This document shows positions 17,620 to 26,440 of a DNA stretch of 64,000 nt, piece by piece. This DNA comes from Bacteroidota bacterium. Its GTDB lineage: Bacteria; Bacteroidota; Bacteroidia; Flavobacteriales; Weeksellaceae. The position numbers and the translations under genes are program-made. The notes under the pieces were generated by a model. The model did no database searches and was not told where the DNA came from. It was given only the letters and a program-made list of their open reading frames with translations. Position 1 is the first letter of the stretch. Every line of letters begins with the position of its first letter. The stretch covers positions 1 to 64,000 of the forward strand of contig JAEWOD010000005.1 of NCBI GenBank assembly GCA_023461035.1. Direction: 5' to 3'.

Positions 17620-17883
17620 ATGAAAGTAGCGGTTTGGGATACATATGTCCCGTTAAAAGATGGAAGGATGATGCACTTTGACATCATTGCATCAGAAGAA
17701 ATCAGGGATGAAAATTTGATTTATCAGTATGGAAAAGAGTATTTGGCTTCCAAAAATTTGTCGGATAGGGAATTGACTTCCAACGAATGTCGTTTTTGCC
17801 ACATCGAAAAATTAAAAGAGGAATGGGAAACGGAAATTCAAACCAAAGGTTATTATATTTACGAAATGGAAAATTGTCATTAA
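17620..17883 (+). CDS. DUF2024 family protein
   Basis: An 87-residue protein matching DUF2024: the start MKVAVWDTYVPLKDGRMMHFDI is characteristic. The function is unknown. A CxxCH element (Cys57, Cys60, His61) and a terminal Cys86-His87 could bind a metal. It follows the CPVC protein across a terminator and lies 9 bases before the MarR-type gene, so these three form one probable transcription unit with read-through. Confidence 0.85.
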   Translation: MKVAVWDTYVPLKDGRMMHFDIIASEEIRDENLIYQYGKEYLASKNLSDRELTSNECRFCHIEKLKEEWETEIQTKGYYIYEMENCH

Positions 17884-17892
17884 CCCCATTGA

Positions 17893-18465
17893 ATGGATTT
17901 AAACCAAAAAATAGTTATTTCGCTTGAACGGATTTCTCAGGCATTTCGTGTTTTGCTTTGGAATGAAAGCAAACAACATGGTTTAAGCCCCATCCAGATC
18001 CAAATTCTCATTTTTTTATTCACACATAGTCCGGAAAAAAGAAAAATCAGCTATCTGGCCAGAGAATTTGATATGACCAAAGCCACTATCAGTGATTCGG
18101 TTAAAATATTATTTCAAAAATCCCTGGTTACAAAAGAATTTGAAGCCATGGATTCCCGGAGTTTTAAGCTTCATCTGACTGAAACAGGTGAGGCAATCGC
18201 CCGAAAGACATCGTTTTTTGTAAACGAAATTGAAAATTCCATTGATAAATTGGGACAAAGCGAAAAGGAAAATTTCTTATTAAATCTTTTCAGTATAATT
18301 GATTCGCTGAACCAATCGGGTGTGATTTCACTTCAAAGGATGTGTTTTTCCTGTTCCAATTATGTTCCGTATAATCACGGAAATCCGCATTTCTGCAAAT
18401 TGCTCAATAAAAATTTGAGCGATACCGAACTTCAAATCGATTGTCCGGAATTTGCAGAAAAATAA
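17893..18465 (+). CDS. MarR-family regulator with a C-terminal four-cysteine module
   Basis: A 190-residue DNA-binding regulator. The winged helix spans about residues 30-100 (LSPIQIQILIFLF, recognition helix region MTKATISDSVKILFQKSLV, wing DSRSFKLHLTETG). After the dimerisation helix comes an extra module not found in ordinary MarR proteins: Cys151-x2-Cys154, Cys168 and Cys184 (spacing CxxC-x13-C-x15-C). This could hold an iron-sulfur cluster or zinc and act as a sensor. The cluster's promoter carries a 13-bp palindrome, so autoregulation is likely. The effector is unknown. Confidence 0.85.
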   Translation: MDLNQKIVISLERISQAFRVLLWNESKQHGLSPIQIQILIFLFTHSPEKRKISYLAREFDMTKATISDSVKILFQKSLVTKEFEAMDSRSFKLHLTETGEAIARKTSFFVNEIENSIDKLGQSEKENFLLNLFSIIDSLNQSGVISLQRMCFSCSNYVPYNHGNPHFCKLLNKNLSDTELQIDCPEFAEK

Positions 18466-18479
18466 GATTTATCCAATAG

Positions 18480-18511
18480 TTTGATGGATAAAAAGGGATT
18501 CTGTATTTTTG
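18480..18511 (+). promoter_or_regulatory. promoter of the TlpA-like lipoprotein gene
   Basis: TTTG (18480-18483), a 20-base spacer and TATTTTTG (18504-18511) form a full Bacteroidota promoter 20 bases before the ATG at 18532. It overlaps the TTG of a longer open frame, which argues against that upstream start. Confidence 0.72.
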
Positions 18512-18531
18512 TGTTTGAATTTCAAATCCAT

Positions 18532-19104
18532 ATGAAAAAATTATCCTTTATTTTAGTGTTATCAGTTTTGTTTTTTGTCCAATGTAAGGATTCGGAACAA
18601 TCGATAGAAATAGGAGAAGTTACAGAAAGATCACCTGAAGAAATTGCTTCCATCGTGGATTATGCACCGACTTTTTCTTTGCCGTCTATAGAGGGAAGTC
18701 AGGTTTCATTGACCGATTTAAAAGGAAAATATCTGTTTGTGGATATTTGGGCAACTTGGTGTCGTCCTTGTTTACAACAACTTCCGGCGATGAAAGAATT
18801 GGAAGAAAAGTATCGGGATACCGACATTGAATTCGTCAGTATTTCTATTGACAACGACCGGGACAAAGCCAAATGGCAAAAAATGATTCAGGAAAAGCAA
18901 ATGACAGGAATCCAGCTATTTGCAGGAAAAGGAACTTCTTTTCATCGGGATTATGAAATTTCAACCATCCCTAAATTCTTAATCATAGGAAAAAACGGTG
19001 AAATTATCAATGAAAATCCGCCACGTCCCATGGATCATACAACCGGACAAGTCAATCAGCAATTGGTTTCGATTTTAGATGGATTAATGCAAAACGAAAT
19101 GTAA
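18532..19104 (+). CDS. TlpA-type thiol-disulfide oxidoreductase lipoprotein
   Basis: The start ATG at 18532 gives MKKLSFILVLSVLFFVQC, a lipoprotein signal with Cys18 as the acylation site. The thioredoxin fold follows, with DIWATWCRPCLQQLP as the CxxC active site and STIPKFLIIG as the cis-Pro loop. It is expected to act as a periplasm-facing reductase or AhpC/TSA-like exchange protein. An open frame from 18481 would destroy the lipoprotein signal and run through the promoter, so I reject it. DUF493 follows 8 bases later. Confidence 0.88.
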   Translation: MKKLSFILVLSVLFFVQCKDSEQSIEIGEVTERSPEEIASIVDYAPTFSLPSIEGSQVSLTDLKGKYLFVDIWATWCRPCLQQLPAMKELEEKYRDTDIEFVSISIDNDRDKAKWQKMIQEKQMTGIQLFAGKGTSFHRDYEISTIPKFLIIGKNGEIINENPPRPMDHTTGQVNQQLVSILDGLMQNEM

Positions 19105-19112
19105 TTTGAGGC

Positions 19113-19406
19113 ATGAAAGAACAATCACCTGATCAAGAAGAATTTTATAAAAATTTTAAAGAACGTTTGGATGAAACAACTGAATTTCCATCCAATTATA
19201 CTTTTAAATTTATAGTTCCTACCGACAACAAAAGAATTGCGGAAGTACAACGTGTATTTGATGGTGCACGGCCTCAGTTCCAAATGAAAGAATCCAAAAC
19301 GGGAAAATATACATCTGTAACGGTGGTAGTATATGTAATAGACTCCGATCAGGTCATTCATTATTATAAATCAGCATCAGCAATCGAAGACGTGATGATG
19401 CTTTAA
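19113..19406 (+). CDS. DUF493 family (YbeD-like) protein
   Basis: A 97-residue alpha/beta protein with the ACT-like DUF493 fold: FPSNYTFKFIVP, then SKTGKYTSVTVVVYVIDSDQVIHYY and a short terminal helix. The E. coli homologue YbeD lies next to lipoate genes, but no lipoate gene is present here and the function is unproven. It is probably co-transcribed with the TlpA-like gene. Confidence 0.85.
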   Translation: MKEQSPDQEEFYKNFKERLDETTEFPSNYTFKFIVPTDNKRIAEVQRVFDGARPQFQMKESKTGKYTSVTVVVYVIDSDQVIHYYKSASAIEDVMML

Positions 19407-19500
19407 TTAATTTTTTTATTTTGAATTCTAAATTTTAGATGAACTTAAATCCCATTTAAAATTCAAAATACATCATTCAAAATAACCAAAAGGGATTTCC

Positions 19501-19508
19501 TATCTTTG
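19501..19508 (+). promoter_or_regulatory. -7 box of the probable prfC promoter
   Basis: TATCTTTG fits TAnnTTTG and lies 17 bases before the prfC ATG. No convincing -33 box at the right distance. Confidence 0.4.
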
Positions 19509-19525
19509 CCCCGCAAATTTTAGAT

Positions 19526-21112
19526 ATGTCTTTAGAAAAGGAAATCAGCCGCAGAAAAACCTTTGGAATTGTGGCGCATCCAGATGCCGGAAAAACAACT
19601 TTAACCGAAAAATTATTGCTTTTCGGTGGTGCCATCCAAGAAGCAGGTGCAGTTAAAAGCAATAAAATAAAAAAAGGAGCCACCTCCGACTTTATGGAAA
19701 TAGAGCGTCAACGCGGGATTTCCGTAGCTACTTCCGTTCTGGCATTTGATTATAGAGACAGGAAAATCAATATTTTAGATACACCGGGACACAAGGATTT
19801 TGCGGAAGATACTTTCCGGACATTAACGGCTGTAGATTCAGTAATCGTAGTGGTGGACGTAGCAAAAGGAGTGGAGGAACAGACTGAAAAATTAGTCGAG
19901 GTCTGCCGTATGCGAAATATTCCGATGCTGGTTTTTGTCAATAAAATGGACAGAGAAGGTAAAGATGCTTTTGATTTGATGGATGAAATCGAACAAAAAC
20001 TGAGTTTGCGTGTCACACCGCTTTCCTGGCCGATTGGGATTGGAGCTACTTTTAAAGGAATCTATAATATTTGGGAGAAAAACATCGGATTATTTTCCAA
20101 TGAAAACAAACAGAAAATCTCTGAAGCTATTGCTTTTGATGATTTGGACAATCCTGAATTAGACCAAATAATTGGTGAAAGTTTTGCCGAAAACCTTCGA
20201 AATGAAATCGAATTGGTCACGGAAGTTTATCCGAAATTTGATCAGGGAGAATATATGTCGGGAAAATTACAGCCGGTATTTTTTGGTTCGGCTTTGAATA
20301 ATTTCGGGGTTCGGGAATTATTGGATGCCTTTGTGGATATCGCTCCGCATCCGCAAGCCAAAGAAACAACTACCCGGATCGTGGAACCGTTTGAAAATAA
20401 TTTTTCGGGATTTGTTTTTAAAATCCATGCCAACATGGATCCCAAACACCGCGACCGATTAGCGTTTGTAAAAATTGTTTCCGGTAAATTTGAACGAAAT
20501 AAAAACTATCTGCACGTTCGTCAGGATAAAAACATGAAATTCAGCAGTCCCAATGCTTTTTTTGCCGACAAAAAAGAAATCGTGGATGAAAGTTTTGCAG
20601 GTGATATTGTAGGGCTTCACGATACCGGAAACTTCAGAATCGGAGATACTTTGACGGAAGGTGAGAAAATGATGTTCAAAGGAATTCCATCTTTTTCACC
20701 CGAACATTTTCGTTATATAAACAATGCTGACCCATTGAAAGCCAAACAATTGGAAAAGGGAATCGATCAATTGATGGATGAAGGTGTTGCGCAGTTATTT
20801 ACGTTGGAAATGAACAACCGAAAAATCATTGGAACAGTTGGAGCATTACAATATGAAGTGATTCAATATAGATTGGAACATGAATATGGGGCAAAGGTCT
20901 CTTATGAACCCATTTCTATTTTTAAAGCTTGTTGGGTAGAAGTAGAAGATCAAAAATCAGCAGAATTTCAGGAGTTTAAAAGAGTAAAACAGAAATATCT
21001 GGCACATGATAAATTTGGTCAACTTGTTTTTCTGGCCGATTCATCTTTTACTATCCAGATGACACAGGAAAAATATCCATCTGTGAAACTTCATTTCGTG
21101 AGTGAATTTTAA
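19526..21112 (+). CDS. prfC: peptide chain release factor 3
   Basis: GTPase that removes RF1/RF2 from the ribosome after peptide release. GTPase motifs are all present: AHPDAGKTT (P-loop), ERQRGIS (switch I), DTPGH, and NKMD. The 528-residue length and the RF3-specific start RRKTFGIVAHPDAGKTTLTE and GATSDFMEIE exclude EF-G. The stop overlaps by two bases the stop of a possible small antisense gene. Confidence 0.97.
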   Translation: MSLEKEISRRKTFGIVAHPDAGKTTLTEKLLLFGGAIQEAGAVKSNKIKKGATSDFMEIERQRGISVATSVLAFDYRDRKINILDTPGHKDFAEDTFRTLTAVDSVIVVVDVAKGVEEQTEKLVEVCRMRNIPMLVFVNKMDREGKDAFDLMDEIEQKLSLRVTPLSWPIGIGATFKGIYNIWEKNIGLFSNENKQKISEAIAFDDLDNPELDQIIGESFAENLRNEIELVTEVYPKFDQGEYMSGKLQPVFFGSALNNFGVRELLDAFVDIAPHPQAKETTTRIVEPFENNFSGFVFKIHANMDPKHRDRLAFVKIVSGKFERNKNYLHVRQDKNMKFSSPNAFFADKKEIVDESFAGDIVGLHDTGNFRIGDTLTEGEKMMFKGIPSFSPEHFRYINNADPLKAKQLEKGIDQLMDEGVAQLFTLEMNNRKIIGTVGALQYEVIQYRLEHEYGAKVSYEPISIFKACWVEVEDQKSAEFQEFKRVKQKYLAHDKFGQLVFLADSSFTIQMTQEKYPSVKLHFVSEF

Positions 21113-21222
21113 TCCATCAGGTCACTGATGATATTTCCATCTTTGGATTGGAAGAAATTTTCACATAAAATGAAGAAAATCAAAAAGATATAAAAAAAAG
21201 TAAAAATTAGTTTTTGAAGCAT
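21109..21222 (-). CDS. possible 37-residue membrane peptide convergent to prfC
   Basis: The minus-strand ATG at 21222 opens MLQKLIFTFFYIFLIFFILC, one clear membrane helix, followed by an acidic hydrophilic tail (ENFFQSKDGNIISDLMD) and a TAA that overlaps the prfC stop. The hydrophobic head and charged tail, plus an ATG start, make it more credible than a random frame, but 37 codons is short and no known family comes to mind. CATCAG-GTCA-CTGATG at 21115-21130 can form a hairpin within its 3' end. Confidence 0.38.
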   Translation of the reverse strand: MLQKLIFTFFYIFLIFFILCENFFQSKDGNIISDLMD

Positions 21223-21341
21223 GGGTAGAGTCTTTGTTAAGAAGATGTGAAAATTGATAAAGGTTGCGTGAAAATAGGACTAATTTTCTAATTATTTTCA
21301 ATTCATCTTTATTTGTACCTTCGGTTTTTTAATCAGAAGAT

Positions 21342-22982
21342 ATGAAGTATTTTTTTTTCGTATTATTTTTTGTTTCTCTATCTGTTGAAGCCCAAGTACT
21401 TAATCATAAAAAAGAGTTCACCCGACAAGATTCTTTACGGGGAAGCGATAATGAATATCGGAATTGGTGGAATGTTTTACATTATGATATACAAATAGAG
21501 CCGGAATTCGACAAAAAATTCATTAAAGGAAAAAATACCATTCAATTTGAAATCACAGGAGAAAATCCCGGGAAAATTATGCAGATTGATTTGCAGGAAC
21601 CGATGCAATTGGGAAAAGTTCGTTTGGACGGAAATGAAATCAAAGAGCTAAAAAGAGAAGGAAATGTGTATTTTTTGACTTTTAAAAATAATTGGCAAAT
21701 CAATTCCAAACATACATTGGAGCTTGAATTCTCCGGGAATCCTCGTGTGGCTGTCAATCCGCCATGGGACGGAGGATGGATTTTTACAAAAGATGCAAAA
21801 GGCCGTCCGTGGATGTCGGTTGCCTGTCAGGGACTGGGCGCAAGCGTCTGGTATCCAAACAAGGATTATCAGGGTGACGAACCCGACAACGGAGCAAAAT
21901 TGTCTATGATTGTTCCGGAAGATTTGATTGCCATCGGGAACGGACGTTTGGTGGACCTGAACCAAATTGGTGATAAATTGGAGTTCGTTTGGGAAGTAAA
22001 AAGCCCGATCAATAATTATAACATCATTCCATACATCGGGCATTACAGTGAGATTAAAGATTCGTACAAAGGCGAAAAAGGGGAGTTGTCTTTGAATTAT
22101 TGGATATTGGATTACAACCGTGAAAAGGCAGAAAACCAATTTAAACAAACCAAATCTATGCTGAAAGCATTTGAAAAATGGATGGGGCCTTATCCTTTTT
22201 ACGAAGATGGCTACAAACTGGTCGAATCGCCACATTTGGGGATGGAACATCAGAGTGCGATTGCTTATGGAAATCATTTTGAAAACGGCTATTTAGGGCG
22301 TGATTTATCGGGTTCGGGTTGGGGACTGAAATGGGATTTCATTTTGGTCCATGAATCAGGTCACGAATGGTTTGGAAACAACATCACCACCAAAGATGTA
22401 GCTGATATGTGGGTACACGAGAGTTTTACGGCTTATTCGGAAACGCTTCATACACAGGAACTTTTTGGGATGGAAGCGGGAAATGATTATGTCATAGGAA
22501 CCCGATTGAGTATTTTAAATGATATTCCTATGATCGGGATATATGGTGTGAATCAGGAAGGAAGCGGCGATATTTATTATAAAGGAGCCAATATGATTCA
22601 TACTTTCCGACAGTTATTGGAGGACGATGAATTGTTCCTGAAGATCCTTCGGGGAATGAATGAGAAATTTTATCATAAAACCGTTACCACAAAGGAAGTT
22701 GAGGATTATATGAGCCAAATGAGCGGTATTGATTTGACCGAATTTTTTAACCAATATTTACGCACTACGATGATTCCGACATTGGAATATAAAATCAACG
22801 GAAACGAAATCACCTATCGCTGGATCAACATCGTGGACGGGTTTGACATGCCGTTAAAAATGGCTGATTCAGACCAATGGCTTTTCCCAAAAGCCGAATG
22901 GAAAACGGAAAAATTGAAAAATGGTCTGGAAAAAGACTTTAAAGTTGACCATAATTTTTATGTTTTTACCAAAAAGGATTAG
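21342..22982 (+). CDS. exported M1-family zinc metallopeptidase
   Basis: A 546-residue aminopeptidase-like enzyme with a signal peptide (MKYFFFVLFFVSLSVEAQ). The zinc site is HESGHEW near residue 336, with the third ligand Glu in WVHESFTAYSE. The N-terminal M1 beta-sandwich (NVLHYDIQIEPEFDKKFIKG) is present, while the long C-terminal helical domain of PepN/ERAP is missing, as in the shorter Bacteroidota members. Likely removes N-terminal residues in the periplasm. It leads the unit M1 - DCC - TraB - M14, with gaps of 19, 3 and -4 bases. Confidence 0.9.
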   Translation: MKYFFFVLFFVSLSVEAQVLNHKKEFTRQDSLRGSDNEYRNWWNVLHYDIQIEPEFDKKFIKGKNTIQFEITGENPGKIMQIDLQEPMQLGKVRLDGNEIKELKREGNVYFLTFKNNWQINSKHTLELEFSGNPRVAVNPPWDGGWIFTKDAKGRPWMSVACQGLGASVWYPNKDYQGDEPDNGAKLSMIVPEDLIAIGNGRLVDLNQIGDKLEFVWEVKSPINNYNIIPYIGHYSEIKDSYKGEKGELSLNYWILDYNREKAENQFKQTKSMLKAFEKWMGPYPFYEDGYKLVESPHLGMEHQSAIAYGNHFENGYLGRDLSGSGWGLKWDFILVHESGHEWFGNNITTKDVADMWVHESFTAYSETLHTQELFGMEAGNDYVIGTRLSILNDIPMIGIYGVNQEGSGDIYYKGANMIHTFRQLLEDDELFLKILRGMNEKFYHKTVTTKEVEDYMSQMSGIDLTEFFNQYLRTTMIPTLEYKINGNEITYRWINIVDGFDMPLKMADSDQWLFPKAEWKTEKLKNGLEKDFKVDHNFYVFTKKD

Positions 22983-23001
22983 TATTTGCAGTTAATTTCA
23001 G

Positions 23002-23403
23002 ATGAATTCTCAGAAAATCATATTATTTGACGGCGTTTGTAATTTGTGCAATTCTACGGTTCAGAAAGTCATTGAAAACGATGATAAAAACCAATTCAAA
23101 TTTGCATCGCTTCAATCTGAATTTGGTCAAGAATTTCTGAAAGAAAATGATTTATCGACCGAAGAATTCAATTCCATCATTCTGATTGACGGAGAGAAAT
23201 TCTACTCCCGTTCAGATGCTGCTTTGCGCATTGGAAAAGAATTGAAAGGTATTTATAAATTTTCAGGACTATTATTTATTTTCCCTAAATTCATCAGGGA
23301 TTCGGTTTATGATTTCATTTCCCGAAACCGATACAGATGGTTTGGAAAACAAGAAAGTTGTTGGTTGCCCACAGCTGAATTACAACAAAAATTTATTCAA
23401 TAA
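23002..23403 (+). CDS. DCC-family (DUF393) thiol-disulfide oxidoreductase-like protein
   Basis: A 133-residue protein of the DCC family, named for its N-terminal motif, here FDGVCNLCN with Cys13 and Cys16. The fold is thioredoxin-like and the physiological partner is unknown. No signal peptide. The neighbours are exported peptidases. Confidence 0.9.
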   Translation: MNSQKIILFDGVCNLCNSTVQKVIENDDKNQFKFASLQSEFGQEFLKENDLSTEEFNSIILIDGEKFYSRSDAALRIGKELKGIYKFSGLLFIFPKFIRDSVYDFISRNRYRWFGKQESCWLPTAELQQKFIQ

Positions 23404-23406
23404 TTT

Positions 23407-24279
23407 ATGAAAAAAGCACTACTGGTTATTTTTATATTTTTCATCCAATTTGGAATTTCACAAGAAATCAAAGAAAAATCTCTTCTTTGGGAGATTTCCG
23501 GAAACGGTTTGGAAAAACCTTCATATTTATTTGGAACAGTTCACATTGCCTGTCAGGGAGAAATTCAAATGTATCCTGAACTTCAGTCGGCATTTGACCA
23601 AACCGAACAGCTCATTTTGGAATTGGATATGGATGATCCGGGCATGATGGCCAAAATGATGCAGGCTTCACTTGCAAAAGACGGTAAAAAAGTATCTGAA
23701 AAATTGGGTGAAAAGCTTTCCGTAAAAGTAGATTCTTTGATGCAGCAAAGAATGGGAATGGGTTTGACTATGTTTGAAAACCTAAATCTTCCTACACTTT
23801 CTGTTCAGTTGGGAATGTTGGCTATTGACTGTCCGATGGATTTGGGTTATGATATGTTGTTGATGACCGAAGCTCAAACTGTCCAACGAGAAGTAAAAGG
23901 ACTGGAATCGGTGGAAGCCCAAATTGAAGTTTTATTCTCTATGTCCGACGAAGAAGCAATCCAAGCGATTTCTTATTTGGTTGAAAATTTTGGAGAAGCA
24001 CAAACACAATTGAAAGAGATGTTAAATTATTATCGAAATCAAGAAGTTCAATCTTTGTATAATTTTACCAAAGCCTCGTTTGAAGATCCCAAATATCCAC
24101 AAGGAAATCTGGAGGAATTTTTAGACAAACGAAATGAAAGCTGGATTCCGGTAATCGAAAAAGAAATCAAATCTACACCGAGTCTGATCGCGGTAGGAGC
24201 GGCGCATTTGGCAGGAGAAAAAGGCGTTATCAACTTGCTGAAAAAGCAAGGTTATCAACTGAAGGCTGTACAAAAATGA
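23407..24279 (+). CDS. TraB/GumN family exported protein
   Basis: A 290-residue protein with a signal peptide (MKKALLVIFIFFIQFGISQ). Family hallmarks: YLFGTVHIAC near residue 42, the acidic strand LILELDMDD, and the C-terminal GAAHLAGEKGV. Members of the wider Tiki/TraB fold include metal-dependent proteases, and the two His-containing GxxH motifs fit a metal site. Activity in this family is not established. Its stop overlaps the ATG of the next gene. Confidence 0.87.
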   Translation: MKKALLVIFIFFIQFGISQEIKEKSLLWEISGNGLEKPSYLFGTVHIACQGEIQMYPELQSAFDQTEQLILELDMDDPGMMAKMMQASLAKDGKKVSEKLGEKLSVKVDSLMQQRMGMGLTMFENLNLPTLSVQLGMLAIDCPMDLGYDMLLMTEAQTVQREVKGLESVEAQIEVLFSMSDEEAIQAISYLVENFGEAQTQLKEMLNYYRNQEVQSLYNFTKASFEDPKYPQGNLEEFLDKRNESWIPVIEKEIKSTPSLIAVGAAHLAGEKGVINLLKKQGYQLKAVQK

Positions 24280-26003
24280 GAAAATTATTTTGGGGAATTT
24301 TATTTTTGACATCCCAACTTCAATATGCACAAAACATGAAAATTCCATTTGAATTGACCGATGGAAATCAAACTTCCACTTACTTTGAAACCATTGATTT
24401 CTGGAAAAATATTGCTGAAAAATCAGACAAAATCCAAATAACCGAAAAAGGGATGACCGATTCGGGTTTTCCGCTTCATTTGGTTTTGATTCAGAATTCC
24501 GGAGAATTTGATTTAAAGAAAATTCAATCGGAAAATAAATCCATCTTATTGATTAACAATGGAATCCATCCCGGAGAGCCTGACGGAATTGATGCCAGTA
24601 TGTTGTTGGCGCGTGATATTGCAGAAGGCAAATTCAAACTTCCAGATAACCTTGTTTTAGCCATCATCCCGGTTTATAACATCGGTGGAATGCTCAATAG
24701 GAGTGCGGATTACCGGGTGGATCAAAACGGCCCGGATGAATTCGGCTCAAGAGGAAATGCACAAAACCTGGATCTGAACCGGGATTACATCAAATGTGAT
24801 TCAAAAAATGCACGTTCGTTTACCGAAATTTTTCATGAATTAAATTCCGATGTTTTTGTAGATAATCACGTGAGTAATGGTGCAGATTATCAACATGTTA
24901 TGACTTTACTAACTTCGCAGCACAGCAAACTGGGCGGTGAGATGGGGGAGTATATAAATCGGGTTTTTGAACCGGCATTGTACAAGTCCATGCAGAAAAA
25001 GGGTTATGACCTGATTCCTTATGTAAATGTTTGGGGAGAAACACCTGATAACGGGTGGAGCGAATATGTAGATTCACCTCGTTATTCGAGCGGATTTGGA
25101 ACACTTTGGAGTACCTTTTGTTTTGTTCCCGAAACTCATATGCTGAAGCCGTATAAACAGCGTGTCGATGCCACTTACGAACTGATGGTTTCCTTTATAG
25201 AATTCACTTCAGCAAATAGCCATAAAATAAAATCGCTTCGAAATCAGACGATTGCAAAGGAAATTTCACAAAAAGAATTCACCATTTCTTGGAAACATAA
25301 TCCGGATAAATTTCAGAATTATCTTTTCAAAGGATTTGAAGCAGGTTATAAAAGGAGTGAAGTTTCCGGTTTGGATCGTTTGTATTATGACCGAAACAAA
25401 CCCTATGAAAAGCAAATCCCGATTTATAATCAGTTTGATGCTGACATTGTGGTTAAAAAGCCGGAAGCTTATATTGTGCCTCAAGGTTGGTGGAAAGTAA
25501 TTGAGTTATTGAAAATCAATCAGGTGGAAATGTATCGGTTGGAAAAAGATACGGAAATCGAAGTTGAAGTTTATCGGATTGAAAACTATGAATCCAAATC
25601 CATAGCTTACGAATCACATCACATTAATTCCAATGTAGAACTTTCCAAAACCGTTGAGAAAAAGCAGTTTAGAAAAGGAGATTGGTACATTCCAATGAAT
25701 CAGAAAGCCAATCGTTTTTTGATGGAAACATTGGAGCCGCAAGCGATGGATTCGTATTTTGCCTGGAACTTTTTTGACGGAATCTTCCAACAAAAAGAAG
25801 GATTTTCGGCTTATGTTTTTGAGGACATTGCAGCGGATTTTCTAAAAAAGAATCCGGAACTAAAAGCAAAATTAGAAGAAAAGAAAAAAAAGGATTCCGA
25901 TTTTGCCAAAGATGCTTATGCTCAATTGAATTTCGTTTATGAAAATTCACCTTGGATGGAACCTAACTTTATGCAGTATCCGGTTTTTAGGGTTTTGAAT
26001 TAA
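24276..26003 (+). CDS. exported M14-family zinc carboxypeptidase
   Basis: A 575-residue peptidase that starts at an ATGA overlap with the TraB gene. Signal peptide (MRKLFWGILFLTSQLQYAQ). Zinc ligands: His and Glu in NNGIHPGEPDG (around residues 92-96), and the third His in FVDNHVSNG. LDLNRDY is the conserved substrate-binding Asn-Arg segment. The C-terminal 250 residues are an accessory beta domain and a Lys-rich helix. Works with the M1 enzyme encoded upstream: one trims N-termini and one trims C-termini of peptides. Confidence 0.9.
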   Translation: MRKLFWGILFLTSQLQYAQNMKIPFELTDGNQTSTYFETIDFWKNIAEKSDKIQITEKGMTDSGFPLHLVLIQNSGEFDLKKIQSENKSILLINNGIHPGEPDGIDASMLLARDIAEGKFKLPDNLVLAIIPVYNIGGMLNRSADYRVDQNGPDEFGSRGNAQNLDLNRDYIKCDSKNARSFTEIFHELNSDVFVDNHVSNGADYQHVMTLLTSQHSKLGGEMGEYINRVFEPALYKSMQKKGYDLIPYVNVWGETPDNGWSEYVDSPRYSSGFGTLWSTFCFVPETHMLKPYKQRVDATYELMVSFIEFTSANSHKIKSLRNQTIAKEISQKEFTISWKHNPDKFQNYLFKGFEAGYKRSEVSGLDRLYYDRNKPYEKQIPIYNQFDADIVVKKPEAYIVPQGWWKVIELLKINQVEMYRLEKDTEIEVEVYRIENYESKSIAYESHHINSNVELSKTVEKKQFRKGDWYIPMNQKANRFLMETLEPQAMDSYFAWNFFDGIFQQKEGFSAYVFEDIAADFLKKNPELKAKLEEKKKKDSDFAKDAYAQLNFVYENSPWMEPNFMQYPVFRVLN

Positions 26004-26014
26004 AATTAAAATTT

Positions 26015-26437
26015 TTATTTGGATATTTTATTTTGAATGAAAAATTGAAGTTGTTTTGTTTCAGTTTGATTATCTAAAGGTTTAAACTTTAAACCAAATC
26101 GGTTGAATTCCTTAAAAATATCATTTAAAAGCGCCAAGGAAATTTGCCCAAATTCAGCACTGTCTTGTTCAAGGATTTTTGCATTTCCAAAACTTCCATC
26201 TCCAAAAATCGTAAATTCTAATTTAGCCTCACCTTCGGGAATGAGTTCTCCGTGTTTTTCAATGATTTCACTAAATTTTTCAGTATATAAATTACTGAAA
26301 TTTAATGATTTACAATATTTTTTTGCAATTTTATTTTTTGCATTTTCACATCCCAATAAATAAAAGTTTTGATTATTTAGCTGAGCATAAGAAAATTGAG
26401 AAAAAATAAATAAAAGGAAAATTATATAGTTTTTCAT
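26015..26437 (-). CDS. small secreted protein of unknown function
   Basis: A 140-residue protein with a signal peptide (MKNYIIFLLFIFSQFSYAQ). Two or three cysteines follow (GCENAKNKIAKKYC). The segment AKLEFTIFGDGSFGNAKILEQDS, followed by a C-terminal strand, resembles the beta-hairpin core of TonB C-terminal domains, but the usual YP motif is absent, so I do not assign it. The start is 3 bases after the RNA methyltransferase stop, so the two are probably co-transcribed. Confidence 0.7.
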   Translation of the reverse strand: MKNYIIFLLFIFSQFSYAQLNNQNFYLLGCENAKNKIAKKYCKSLNFSNLYTEKFSEIIEKHGELIPEGEAKLEFTIFGDGSFGNAKILEQDSAEFGQISLALLNDIFKEFNRFGLKFKPLDNQTETKQLQFFIQNKISK

Positions 26438-26440
26438 TGT

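Noticed and set aside
19418..19469. ATTTTGAATT and AATTCAAAAT inverted repeat upstream of prfC
   Set aside because: AT-only words with a long loop; likely chance in this composition.
21648..22277. Minus-strand open frame of 209 codons
   Set aside because: It lies wholly inside the well-supported M1 peptidase gene on the other strand; His/Phe-rich composition is typical of a shadow frame.
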